Shown here in pieces: positions 20,413-28,062 of a stretch of 29,416 bases of DNA. Below the pieces are notes generated by a model. That model saw only the letters and a list, made by a program, of their open reading frames with translations, did not search any database and was not told the DNA's origin. The stretch covers positions 1 to 29,416 of the forward strand of contig JAEUMX010000298.1 of NCBI GenBank assembly GCA_016791285.1. Direction: 5' to 3'. Position numbers and translations under genes: made by a program. Numbering within the stretch: the first letter of the stretch is position 1; every line of letters begins with the position of its first letter. Source of the DNA: Burkholderiales bacterium. GTDB taxonomy: Bacteria > Pseudomonadota > Gammaproteobacteria > Burkholderiales > JAEUMW01.

Positions 20413-21393
20413 TCAAGGCGCCGTCGGCAGCTCCAGCAGGCGCGCCACCTCCTGCTGGCCGAGCTCGAAGTATTCCTTCTGCAGTCTGCTGTCGCGCAGT
20501 GCGATGGTCATGCTCTTCAGGTTATGTGGCCGCAGGACGTGCAGCGGTTTGCGGCGATATACCCTGCCGTCGATCTCCAGCTCGGAAAGACCGGCGACCT
20601 CGAGAACGCGGTTCAAGAGCTGCGCCTGGCGCAGCACGCCCATGGCAGGCAGGTTCATCTGGATGTCGGTCACCAGCAGGTTCATGTCGATGCTGTTGAA
20701 CAGCACCATGAGCGGATTCTTGCCGTAGGCCGTCTCGAGTTCCGAGTGATAGTTGCGGTCGGTGAAGTCGACGGCGATGATCTCGTCCACCTCCGGATCA
20801 GCGAACAGCGTGCGCAGCGGGACGTTGTCGGTGTATCCGCCCTCGACGTAGTAGTCGCCGTGCATCCTGATCGCTGCGAAGTACGGGATGGTCGTGATCC
20901 CCGCGAGGAACACGTCCATGAACCGGGCGAGCGACGGCGCGTCGATCCGGGCCAGGATTTCGTTCACGCTGAAGTACTCGGCGCGCCGCTGCGTCAGGTT
21001 GGTGGCAACGATGTCCCAGCGTGTGGCCGCAAGCGCGTTCTGCAGCGTCGCCCTGCGAGCGGTTTCGTCCAGGAGCAGCGACTTGCGGCAGCGGTCCTTG
21101 TCGACCTTGAGCAGATGCGCGCCGTTCGGCAACAGCGAAGGGCGCAGGCCGAGAAAATTCGAGAGGACATCGAAGGTGTCCGCCAGGCTGAGCCGCAGTG
21201 TCTTGGTGAGCACCGGCGGCAACTCCTCGCGCGCCTCGTCCCACATCAGCCAGTCGAGGACGATGTTGTTGCCGGAGCTCGTCGAGGCCAGGTGCACCAC
21301 CGGAATGCCCTGGCGCCGCAGCCACACGAGGGCGCCTTCGGTGTAGAAGCTGCGATACCCGCCGCCCGCGGCGACGAAGCCGAATCGTTTCAT
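20413..21393 (-). CDS. Patatin-like hydrolase with altered motifs
   Basis: A 326-residue patatin/PNPLA-fold protein, expected to be a Ser-Asp dyad lipid acyl hydrolase. The oxyanion loop is GGGYRSFYTEGAL at about 10-22. The nucleophile elbow reads S-T-S-S-G (37-41) in place of G-x-S-x-G, so Ser39 is the candidate nucleophile but the first Gly is lost. The dyad motif DGG/DGA reads VEGGYTDN, with Glu184 where Asp is usual, followed by the expected Asn-Val-Pro-Leu. The rest (DEIIAVDFTDRNY) fits the fold. The ATG at 21393 has a strong GGGGAGGATGAACA site. It lies 82 bp before phaC on the same strand and is probably co-transcribed. A role in lipid or PHA-granule turnover is possible but unproven. 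The motif changes make catalysis uncertain. Confidence 0.8.
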   Translation of the reverse strand: MKRFGFVAAGGGYRSFYTEGALVWLRRQGIPVVHLASTSSGNNIVLDWLMWDEAREELPPVLTKTLRLSLADTFDVLSNFLGLRPSLLPNGAHLLKVDKDRCRKSLLLDETARRATLQNALAATRWDIVATNLTQRRAEYFSVNEILARIDAPSLARFMDVFLAGITTIPYFAAIRMHGDYYVEGGYTDNVPLRTLFADPEVDEIIAVDFTDRNYHSELETAYGKNPLMVLFNSIDMNLLVTDIQMNLPAMGVLRQAQLLNRVLEVAGLSELEIDGRVYRRKPLHVLRPHNLKSMTIALRDSRLQKEYFELGQQEVARLLELPTAP

Positions 21394-21651
21394 TGTTCAT
21401 CCTCCCCACGCGCTTGCACGCGATGCCGCCGCGCCGGCGCAAACGTCCGCGATTCGCGGTAAGATAGCGACCGCCTCGAATTGATCGCATCGTCGACAGG
21501 GTCGGGGCGCTTGTCAACAAGTTGCATGCGCACGGGAGGAGAGCCCGGGCCGTTCGCGCATGGGAGTTATGCGAGTCGCCGACCGAGTGAACGACACCCT
21601 GGTCGCGATCGCATGGCAGCGGGGCTCAACACCGAGACGGGAGAAGGAAGC
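21394..21651. promoter_or_regulatory. Divergent control region between patatin-like gene and SDR operon
   Basis: These 258 bp separate two divergent operons. A 13-bp inverted repeat, CCGCGA-T-TCGCGG, lies at 21447-21459, about 55 bp before the patatin-like start. Next to it a TATCTT on the minus strand could be a -10, but its -35 is weak. A short CTTGT-CA-ACAAG repeat lies near 21510. No coding sequence is convincing here. Assignment is by layout. Confidence 0.4.
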
Positions 21652-22446
21652 ATGCAAGTCAAAGGGAGCGTGGTAGTCATCACGGGCGGCGGCAGCGGCA
21701 TCGGCGAAGTCGTCGCGAAGGAAATGGCCAAGGGCGGCGCGAAGGTCGTTCTGGGCGACATGAACCAGGAAGGTCTCGATCGTGTGGTGAACGAGATCAA
21801 GGCCGCCGGCGGCGAGGCGATCGGCGTTGCCGGCAACGTCACCAAGGAAGAAGACGTCGCGGCGTTGATGGACGCGGCGATGTCCAAGTTCGGCGCCATC
21901 AACGTCGTGTTCGCCAATGCCGGGATCATTTCGGACGGTCTGGTGGTCAACACCGACAAGGCCGGCAAGGTGAAGAGCGTGATGAGCGTCCAAGCCTTCA
22001 GGTCGGTCATCGAAGTCAACCTGGTCGGCGCCTTCCTGACGGTGCGCGAGAGCGTGCGGCGGATGGTCGACAACGGCTGCAAGGGTGTCGTCATCCTGAC
22101 CTCCTCGATCAACCATACCGGACAGGTCGGCCAGATCAACTATTCGTCGACCAAGGCCTCTCTCGCCTTGTGGCCGAAGATTCTGGTCGGCGAGCTCGCC
22201 ATGAAGGGCATCAGCGGCATCCGCGTGGCGGCCATCGCGCCCGGATACACGGCCACCCCGATCCTGCTCGGGATGAACCAGGAGGCGCTCAACGCCATCC
22301 TCAAGGACGTGCATGTCGGGCGCCTGGTCGAGCCAACGGAGATCGCGTCCGCGTTCCGCTTCATCGTCGAGAACGATGCCGTGGACGGAACCTTGATCGA
22401 AGTGACCGGCGGGGTTACCTACGGCGCACGCCAGCGCGCCAAGTAA
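21652..22446 (+). CDS. Short-chain dehydrogenase/reductase (FabG-like)
   Basis: A 264-residue classical SDR. The cofactor loop TGGGSGIG is at residues 11-18. Asp36 after the second strand (VVLGDMN) suggests NAD(H) preference. NAG is in VFANAGII, and the active site has Ser151/152 (ILTSSINHTG), Tyr164 and Lys168 (YSSTK). It should oxidise or reduce a hydroxyl/keto group on an acyl-type substrate. The next genes, an SCP-x-type thiolase and its OB-fold partner, suggest a 3-hydroxyacyl-CoA dehydrogenase role in chain shortening. PhaB-like acetoacetyl-CoA reduction is a weaker option. The ATG at 21652 follows GAGAAGGAAGC; the frame extends upstream but without a conserved sequence. It is the first gene of a three-gene plus-strand set, 142 bp before the thiolase. 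Confidence 0.85.
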   Translation: MQVKGSVVVITGGGSGIGEVVAKEMAKGGAKVVLGDMNQEGLDRVVNEIKAAGGEAIGVAGNVTKEEDVAALMDAAMSKFGAINVVFANAGIISDGLVVNTDKAGKVKSVMSVQAFRSVIEVNLVGAFLTVRESVRRMVDNGCKGVVILTSSINHTGQVGQINYSSTKASLALWPKILVGELAMKGISGIRVAAIAPGYTATPILLGMNQEALNAILKDVHVGRLVEPTEIASAFRFIVENDAVDGTLIEVTGGVTYGARQRAK

Positions 22447-22451
22447 GGTTC

Positions 22452-22499
22452 GGCAGCCGTCGGGCCGGGCGCGACGCAGCGCGTCCCGGCCGGTCTGCC
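22452..22499 (+). other. Long GC-rich hairpin between SDR and thiolase genes
   Basis: The arms GGCCGGG-CGCG (22463-22473) and CGCG-T-CCCGGCC (22480-22491) pair with one bulged T around a 6-nt loop. Outer GGCAG/CTGCC arms lie at 22452 and 22495. There is no T-run. It could attenuate or protect the SDR transcript, or be a weak terminator before a separate thiolase promoter. Confidence 0.4.
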
Positions 22500-22588
22500 A
22501 TTCCTGGTCATTGACGTCCAAGCGCGGGTCCGACTGCCTATCCCGAGGTGGCGGATGCGGTCGTCCCGCATCGAGGGAGGATTCACTC

Positions 22589-23854
22589 ATGGCTGTTCGA
22601 AAGATGAAAAGGGGCGCCGCGCTCGTGGGCGCGGGGATGACCTCGTTCGGCGCGTTTCCCGGCCTCAATACGCGGGACATGTTCGTCGATGCATTCCGCG
22701 ACATGCAGGGGTCCGTCGACAAAGGCTTCGATCCGAAGGACATCGACGCGCTTGTCATCGGCAACTACAGCAGCACGATGTTCGAAGGGCAGAATTTCAT
22801 GGCGCCCTTCGTCGCCGATTCGGTCGGCCTGACACCCATTCCCGCAACGCGCACCGAATGCGCCTGCGCCAGCAGCGGCCTCGCCTTCCGGCAGGCGCTG
22901 ATGGCGATCGGGTCGGGGATGGCCGATGTGGTCCTGGTCGGCGGTCTCGAGAAGGAAAGCGATCTGCCGATCGCGCGCGTGACAGACGTTCTGGCGACCG
23001 CGAGCGACAGTTTGTACGAGAACCCGGCGGGCTTCACGTTCCCGGGCCTCTACGCCACGCTCGCGACGGCGTACATGCACCAGTACGGCGCTACGCCCGA
23101 CACGTTCATGCAGATCGCCATCAAGAATCACGAGAACGGCGCCCTCAACCCGAAGGCCCAGTTCGGCGCCCGCATCGCCGACATCATGGCGAGCAAACAG
23201 AAGTCAGCCGCCAAGCGCGGCAAGCAGGTCCCGTCGTGGGAAAACGAGATGGCGTTCCTGAAGGACGACAGGGCCAACCCGCCGATCGCGTGGCCGATGC
23301 GGCTCTTCGACTGCTCGCCCGTTTCCGACGGCGCGGTCGCGCTGCTGCTGGTGGCCGACGAGATCGCCTCGAAGTTCACGGACAAGCCGCTCCACGTCAT
23401 CGGCTACGGCCAGGGCAGCGACGTCCCGACCTACGAGCGGGAAAGCCTGACCAGCATCAAGGCCACCAAAGTCGCGGCCGAGCAGGCATACGGGTCGGCT
23501 GGCGTGGCACCCAAGGACATCAAGGTGTGCGAAGTGCACGACTGCTTCACGATCGCCGAGCTGCTCGCCATCGAGGACCTCGGGTTCTTCAAGCCGGGTG
23601 AAGGTTTCCGCGCGATCGCCGAAGGCCAGACTGCCCGTCTCGGGCCGCGCCCCATCAATTCGTCCGGCGGCCTCAAGTCGAAGGGGCACCCGGTCGGCGC
23701 GACCGGCGCCGGGCAGATCGTGGAAGTCTTCAAGCAGATGCGCGGGGAAGCCGGACCGCGGCAGGTGCCCGGTGATTTGAATCTGGGCCTTACCCTCAAT
23801 CTCGGCGGCAGCGGAATGGCCGCCATCGTGCACATCTTCGAGCGGAGGAACTGA
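22589..23854 (+). CDS. SCP-x-type thiolase (acetyl-CoA acetyltransferase family)
   Basis: A 421-residue thiolase of the SCP-x/archaeal type that works with a DUF35 OB-fold partner. The nucleophile is probably Cys93 in TECACASSGLAF. The second active-site region is VCEVHDCFTIAELL, with its His and Cys. The C-terminal signature is GGLKSKGHPVGATGAGQ followed by LNLGGSGMAA. It should cleave or form 3-ketoacyl-CoA. Such proteins lack the usual PhaA/FadA spacing, so it should not be called phaA. The ATG at 22589 has a strong GAGGGAGG site. It is 3 bp before the DUF35 gene, whose ribosome site lies inside the thiolase end, so the pair is translationally coupled. Exact substrate (branched, short or long acyl-CoA) cannot be read from the sequence. 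Confidence 0.87.
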   Translation: MAVRKMKRGAALVGAGMTSFGAFPGLNTRDMFVDAFRDMQGSVDKGFDPKDIDALVIGNYSSTMFEGQNFMAPFVADSVGLTPIPATRTECACASSGLAFRQALMAIGSGMADVVLVGGLEKESDLPIARVTDVLATASDSLYENPAGFTFPGLYATLATAYMHQYGATPDTFMQIAIKNHENGALNPKAQFGARIADIMASKQKSAAKRGKQVPSWENEMAFLKDDRANPPIAWPMRLFDCSPVSDGAVALLLVADEIASKFTDKPLHVIGYGQGSDVPTYERESLTSIKATKVAAEQAYGSAGVAPKDIKVCEVHDCFTIAELLAIEDLGFFKPGEGFRAIAEGQTARLGPRPINSSGGLKSKGHPVGATGAGQIVEVFKQMRGEAGPRQVPGDLNLGLTLNLGGSGMAAIVHIFERRN

Positions 23855-23857
23855 GCG

Positions 23858-24280
23858 ATGAGCGACGTGCCATTCAACAATGCCGGCTTCACGAAGCTTC
23901 TCTCGGAGCACAAGCTGATGGGTTGCCGCAACAAGACCAGCGGCAAACTCTATTTCCCGCCGCGTCCGCTTTGCACCAAGAGCTACACGGACGATATGCA
24001 ATGGGAAGCGGTCTCCGGCGAAGGGGAAGTCATCGCCTTCACGGTGATCACGGTGCCGCCAACGCACATGATCGAAGCCGGCTACAGCCGCGACAATCCG
24101 TATTGCGCCGGCATCGTGCGCCTCAAGGAAGGGCCCGCGATCAGCGGCCAGATCCTCGGCGTCAATCTGTCGAAGCCGGCCGATAGCGTGAAGATCGGCA
24201 TGCCGGTCAAGGCAGTGTTCATCGACCGCGGCGAAGGGGAGGCGAAGAAAACACTCCTCGGGTTCGAGGTCGTGAAGTAA
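23858..24280 (+). CDS. DUF35 OB-fold protein, thiolase partner with half-lost zinc ribbon
   Basis: A 140-residue DUF35 protein. It has an N-terminal rubredoxin-like zinc-ribbon region (about 20-43) with the conserved KLYFPPRPLC, then an OB-fold (about 45-138) with GEVIAFTVITVPP and PYCAGIVRLKEGP. These proteins bind next to SCP-x thiolases and form a CoA-channelling complex. The usual four zinc Cys (CxxC...CxxC) are reduced to Cys23 and Cys39. The other two positions are Lys26 and Ser42, so zinc is probably not bound. The start at 23858 is 3 bp after the thiolase stop, with GGAGG inside the thiolase end. The fixed pairing with the thiolase is the best clue to its job. A strong hairpin follows 10 bp behind it. 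Confidence 0.85.
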   Translation: MSDVPFNNAGFTKLLSEHKLMGCRNKTSGKLYFPPRPLCTKSYTDDMQWEAVSGEGEVIAFTVITVPPTHMIEAGYSRDNPYCAGIVRLKEGPAISGQILGVNLSKPADSVKIGMPVKAVFIDRGEGEAKKTLLGFEVVK

Positions 24281-24290
24281 CGTCACATCA

Positions 24291-24320
24291 CTGCCAGGGT
24301 CTTCAGACCCTGGCAGTTTG
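24291..24320 (+). terminator. Rho-independent-type terminator after the DUF35 gene
   Basis: A perfect 11-bp stem, CTGCCAGGGTC-TTCA-GACCCTGGCAG (24291-24316), is followed by TTTG. It starts 10 bp after the DUF35 stop and should end the SDR/thiolase/DUF35 transcript. The T-run is short. It also lies just before the sulfotransferase start at 24345. Confidence 0.75.
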
Positions 24321-24344
24321 TCGGGAAACCGGAGGGTTAGGAAG

Positions 24345-25334
24345 ATGGGTTTCGCGGGCCCTTTGTTTCTTGTGGGAATGCCACGCTCAGGCACGAAGCT
24401 CCTGAGGGAGCTACTGAATCGTCATCCCAGAATCGCTATACCGCCGGCTGAGACGGAGTTCCTGCCGTATCTGGTCAGGTGCATCGAGCGCTTCGGTGAT
24501 CTGAGCGATTTCTCTCGTTTCGAGCGCTTTCACAAGCATATCGGCGATTCCAGCTACTTTCAGTATCGACAAGACTACGGGCCACCCCTGAGTGCGGGGG
24601 CGTGGTATGCAAAGTGCCGCGACTTCACGGCGGCGGGTATATTCGAGGCGCTGGTACGCATCGACGTCGAGGCGCCGGTCGACAGCGACATCGTCTGGGG
24701 CGATAAGTCTCCGTCCTATATCGACGATCTCACCCTCATTTCCCGCCTTTACCCGAGCGCGAAGTTCATTCACCTCATTCGGGACGTGCGGGATTATTGT
24801 CTCTCGATCAATGCGGCCTGGTCGAAAAACATGCTTCGCGCCAGCCAACGTTGGGTCGACGACGTGGAGCGTGCACGCGACGTAGGCCGCACGCTCGGTG
24901 CAACGACCTACACCGAACTACGTTACGAGGATCTGCTGCGAGACCCGACAAACGCATTGCTGCGCCTCTGCGATTTCCTCGGGGTTGAGTTCGACGCGAG
25001 CATGACACTCCTGGAAAGGCCGACTGAGAATCTGGGCAACGCAAAGGGAGAGGCGCGAATCGTTGCGGACAACTTCGGCGAGTACCGTAAGCGCATGCCT
25101 CGCGGCGTCCTGATCGAAATTGAGGCGATTGCCGGTGAGACGCTGCTGGCATGCGGGTACGAGCTCGCGGCCCCGGTTCAACCGCGCCGGCGCATGCCTG
25201 AGTGGAGAATGCGGGCGGCCCAGCTCAGGGATGGGTGGAACCTCCTCCAGAGCAAGCGCGATCGGTTCGGTTGGCTGGCGAACGTCAAGCACAGCCTCCG
25301 CTACTTCTCGATTACCAGAGCCGGTCGCCGATAG
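24345..25334 (+). CDS. Sulfotransferase-family protein
   Basis: A 329-residue PAPS-dependent sulfotransferase-like protein. The 5'-phosphosulfate loop LVGMPRSGTKLLRELL is at about 9-24. A probable 3'-phosphate region is HLIRDVRDYCLSINAAW (about 145-161), close to the usual R-x-P-D-x-x-S form. YEDLLRDPTNALLRLCDFLG is the typical late block. It would move sulfate onto a carbohydrate, lipid or small molecule; the acceptor is unknown. The ATG at 24345 has GGAGGGTTAGGAAG before it. The upstream hairpin ends the previous operon, so this gene needs its own promoter or read-through. Its base use is less GC-rich at third positions than its neighbours (many T/A-ending codons), which suggests later acquisition. 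It stands alone, convergent with phaC of the class III pair. Confidence 0.85.
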   Translation: MGFAGPLFLVGMPRSGTKLLRELLNRHPRIAIPPAETEFLPYLVRCIERFGDLSDFSRFERFHKHIGDSSYFQYRQDYGPPLSAGAWYAKCRDFTAAGIFEALVRIDVEAPVDSDIVWGDKSPSYIDDLTLISRLYPSAKFIHLIRDVRDYCLSINAAWSKNMLRASQRWVDDVERARDVGRTLGATTYTELRYEDLLRDPTNALLRLCDFLGVEFDASMTLLERPTENLGNAKGEARIVADNFGEYRKRMPRGVLIEIEAIAGETLLACGYELAAPVQPRRRMPEWRMRAAQLRDGWNLLQSKRDRFGWLANVKHSLRYFSITRAGRR

Positions 25335-25373
25335 CCCAACGCACGCAAGTTCCCGTGCGTCTTCGAACAAGAA

Positions 25374-25398
25374 GGCGCTGGGGGATTTGCCCAGCGCC
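25374..25398. terminator. Bidirectional terminator between sulfotransferase and class III phaC
   Basis: A perfect 9-bp stem, GGCGCTGGG-GGATTTG-CCCAGCGCC, lies between the two convergent genes. On the minus strand it is followed by TTCTTGTT, a fair T-rich run, so it best fits the phaC transcript. A second small hairpin, ACGCACG...CGTGCGT, lies at 25340-25360. Confidence 0.7.
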
Positions 25399-25424
25399 GG
25401 TTCTCTTTGCTCGGCCAAGCCGCC

Positions 25425-26531
25425 TCAGGCACCCCGCTCCCGCAACCAGTTCCCTACGGCCGGCGCCAGGATCTTCTGCGACGCACCGCCGGTGTAGATG
25501 CCGATGTGCCCGGTCTTGATGGCGAGCTCGGTGTAGTCCTTGTTGTCGATGTACTTCTTCATCCCGACCGTGCACGCGGGCGGCACGAGGTGGTCGCGCT
25601 CCGCGTAGATGCTGAGGATCGGCATGGTGAGGTTCTTCATGTCGACCTTGCGCCCGCCCAGCTCGAGCTCGCCCTTCACCAGCTTGTTGTTGTGAAGGAA
25701 CTCCTTCACGAACTGACGGTACGCCTCGCCGGCCGCGGCGGGACCGCCGAAGAGCCACTTCTCCATGCGCAGGAAGTTGAGCAGCGCATTCTTGTCATCG
25801 AGCGAATCGATGAGGTCGGTGTACTTGCCGACCGCAAGGTTGAACGGCGAGGCCATCAGGAACGAGACGTTCAGCTGGTCGGCCGGAACATTGCCCGCGG
25901 CCGCGACCATCGTGTCGACATCCGCACCTGAGGCCATGTTGAACATGAGGCCGATATGCGGCTGCTCCTTGGTCCACTGATAGGCGTGAAAGTCGATCGG
26001 AGAGACGGTCAGCACGAGATGCGCGATCTTGTCCGGGTGCAGGCACGAATAGCAGGTGCTGAGCGTGCCGCCCTGGCAGATGCCGAACATCGTGAGCTTC
26101 TCGGCCCCGTGCAGATCGAGGATGACATCGACGCACTCGTCGAGGTATCCCTCCACGTAATCGTCGACCGTCAGCCACTTGTCGGCCGGCTTCGGATAGC
26201 CCCAGTTGATGAGGTAGACGTCGATGCCTTCATTGAGAAGATTGCGCACGAGCGAGCGGTCCGGCTGCAGATCGGCGACCTCGTAGCCGTTGATGAGCGG
26301 CGGCGTGATCACGAACGGCGTCTTCATGATCTTGCTCGCCTCGACCGTGGGCTTGTAGTGGTACACCTTGAGGCGGTCCAGCTCGAAGACCGTGTCCTTC
26401 GGCGTGCTGCCGATGTCGACGTCCGCGTCCTTCAGGTGATTGAGATTCTCGATCCCCTTCGTGAGCTTGCGGTTGATCTCGCTGATTTCGCGCGCGATGT
26501 CGCTCGCCTGGATCTGAATCGGGAACACCAT
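25425..26531 (-). CDS. phaC: Class III polyhydroxyalkanoate synthase, catalytic subunit PhaC
   Basis: A 368-residue PHA synthase of the short class III type, which needs PhaE. The lipase-like box MFGICQGG puts the nucleophile Cys at about 152. YAERDHLVPP supplies Asp at about 313 and KTGHIGIYTGG His at about 342. These positions are close to Cys149, Asp302 and His331 of the Allochromatium enzyme. Other marks are TPPLINGYEVADLQPDRSL (77-95) and VYLINWGYPKPAD. Length fits class III (about 355), not class I (about 590). The ATG at 26531 follows AGGAGATCTTCGAT, 69 bp after phaE on the same strand. Together with the class I enzyme at 18453-20330, this gives two independent polymer synthases in one window. 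Different monomer ranges are a likely reason, but this is inference. Confidence 0.92.
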   Translation of the reverse strand: MVFPIQIQASDIAREISEINRKLTKGIENLNHLKDADVDIGSTPKDTVFELDRLKVYHYKPTVEASKIMKTPFVITPPLINGYEVADLQPDRSLVRNLLNEGIDVYLINWGYPKPADKWLTVDDYVEGYLDECVDVILDLHGAEKLTMFGICQGGTLSTCYSCLHPDKIAHLVLTVSPIDFHAYQWTKEQPHIGLMFNMASGADVDTMVAAAGNVPADQLNVSFLMASPFNLAVGKYTDLIDSLDDKNALLNFLRMEKWLFGGPAAAGEAYRQFVKEFLHNNKLVKGELELGGRKVDMKNLTMPILSIYAERDHLVPPACTVGMKKYIDNKDYTELAIKTGHIGIYTGGASQKILAPAVGNWLRERGA

Positions 26532-26600
26532 ATCGAAGATCTCCTATTCTCGTTGTCTCGGTTCTGCAATGGCGACGGGGTCACCGCACGGGTGAAGCCG

Positions 26601-27683
26601 TCACCCTCCCTTCGCCTTGCTGCGGCTCGCGCTGCGCGCACCGGATGTTTTCGCGACGACCTTGGTGCCGGTGGCCGCGGCAAGTGCCTTCTTCAGCGCG
26701 CGCACCTCGACCTTGAGGTCGTGGATGATCTTGTACGCGTCGTCGATCTCCGACCGGGTAGGAATGTCGAGCTGCAGGTAGACGTCCTCGAGCATCGCGC
26801 GCTGACGGATCCGCAGCTCGTTGTTCGCCGTCGTCATCTCGTCCTGGATGGCGAGGAACTCGGGTGAATTGAAGACGTGCATCAGGGTGCCGTCCGCCGA
26901 CGTGAACCAGAGCTTCATCAGATCCCGCACGGAGCTGATCTTCTCGCCCTTGGCCTTGAGCTGCGCCAGGCGATCGATGGTCGCCTCGACCGCCTTGCCC
27001 ATGCCCTGGGCCATCATGGTCTGGAACTTCAGGTTGGTGCGGCGCGCGTCGACCACCGCGTCCAGATACCGCAGCAGCTTCGCGTTCTTCTCACGCGTGA
27101 GGCCCGCGCGGGGCATCTCGGCAAGGCCCGAAAGAAACGGGAAGAGCTCGGATTCCATCGCCAGCAGCCGCGTGAGGTTGGCCGCTCCGCCGAGGGTTGC
27201 CTCGCCCAGGTGACCCGCCGTGCTCGACTGGCCCATGAAGGCGAGCCACGGCAGGAGCACCGGTGGCCAGTCCTTCCCCATGGACTTGGTGAGGTCGGTC
27301 AGATCCTTCATCATCCCGGTACTGCGGTCGAGCGAGGACGCCATCTGCTCGCTCCACTGCTTGGAGAAGTTCTCGAAGTCGACCCGCCAGTCCTTGCCGG
27401 CGTCGACGCTCGGCGCGACGACCTTCCATGCCTTGAGGAAAAAATCCGTCGCCTGCTTGGCGGCATTCTGGCCGCTCAACAGCTTGTCCAGCAGCTCGCG
27501 CCCGGCTTCGCTCGTACCCTTGCCGAAGGCATCCGCGCTGTTCTTGAGCCACTCGGCCGGATCCGGCGAGCCGGTGTTCACCGCCGCGGCGCTGTTGAGC
27601 AGCCCCATCCACCCGTCCACCAGGCGTTTCTGCGCTTCGGTCCAGGTGTTGACGGCCGTGCCGATCTGTTCGGTAGCGTCCAT
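26601..27683 (-). CDS. phaE: Class III PHA synthase subunit PhaE
   Basis: A 360-residue mostly helical protein, the non-catalytic partner that activates class III PhaC. It starts with a Trp/Leu-rich helical region (TWTEAQKRLVDGWMGLL). The family block DLMKLWFTSADGTLMHVFNSP (about residues 254-274, in two parts) precedes a helical FLAIQDEMTTANNELRIRQR and the PhaE-typical PTRSEIDDAYKIIHDLKVEV, then a coiled segment. The last 30 residues are Lys/Ala/Ser-rich (SRSKAKGG), like the PhaP/PhaF-type tails that may touch nucleic acid or granules. Length fits A. vinosum PhaE (about 357). The ATG at 27683 has GAGAGGAAAGAA before it. Gene order phaE then phaC is one known arrangement for class III pairs. 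Confidence 0.9.
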   Translation of the reverse strand: MDATEQIGTAVNTWTEAQKRLVDGWMGLLNSAAAVNTGSPDPAEWLKNSADAFGKGTSEAGRELLDKLLSGQNAAKQATDFFLKAWKVVAPSVDAGKDWRVDFENFSKQWSEQMASSLDRSTGMMKDLTDLTKSMGKDWPPVLLPWLAFMGQSSTAGHLGEATLGGAANLTRLLAMESELFPFLSGLAEMPRAGLTREKNAKLLRYLDAVVDARRTNLKFQTMMAQGMGKAVEATIDRLAQLKAKGEKISSVRDLMKLWFTSADGTLMHVFNSPEFLAIQDEMTTANNELRIRQRAMLEDVYLQLDIPTRSEIDDAYKIIHDLKVEVRALKKALAAATGTKVVAKTSGARSASRSKAKGG

Positions 27684-28062
27684 TTCTTTCCTCTCTGATG
27701 GTTTGTTTCATACCGGCCGAGTGCCCGCCGGCGGTCTCGTGATGCTCAGGCGTTGGTGCCGAATCTCAACGGTGGCCTTGGAGCACCGCTGGAACTCGCC
27801 GACCGAGCCATCAGGGAGGAGCAAGCCGAATTGTCCACGCCAGTACCTGTCGACGCGAAGGCGCGCAACCGCGGATGTCCCGGCAACGGCCGCGTCGATA
27901 GGTGCAGTGCGCGGATTCGATCCTCCCCGTATTCTTCTGCGCGGCAAGCCGCGCCGCGCCCCGGAATGCAAGCCCGTGCGCCGCGCTTGTCGCAGGTCGT
28001 GAAGCATAGTGGATCGAGGGCAGGAAATCCATCCGAAACTCTGCGCCGAAGCGAGCACGAAC
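27684..28062. other. Gap between hcp and phaE with no convincing gene
   Basis: About 380 bp lie between the hcp stop and the phaE start on the minus strand. The phaE promoter should be here, but I found no clear -35/-10 pair. A minus-strand frame from 28088 to 27708 could give 126 residues. Its second half (RYWRGQFGLLLPDGSVGEF) looks mildly protein-like, while its first half is Arg-rich as expected for out-of-frame GC-rich DNA. It overlaps the hcp end and lacks a ribosome site, so I do not call it a gene. Confidence 0.5.

Noticed and set aside
22589..23854. Thiolase as phaA for PHA synthesis
   Set aside because: Motifs and the DUF35 partner are of the SCP-x type, not the PhaA/AtoB type.
27905..27935. 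tRNA-like T-loop (GATTCGATCC)
   Set aside because: The flanking bases do not form the 5-bp T stem, and no acceptor, D or anticodon arms can be drawn around it.
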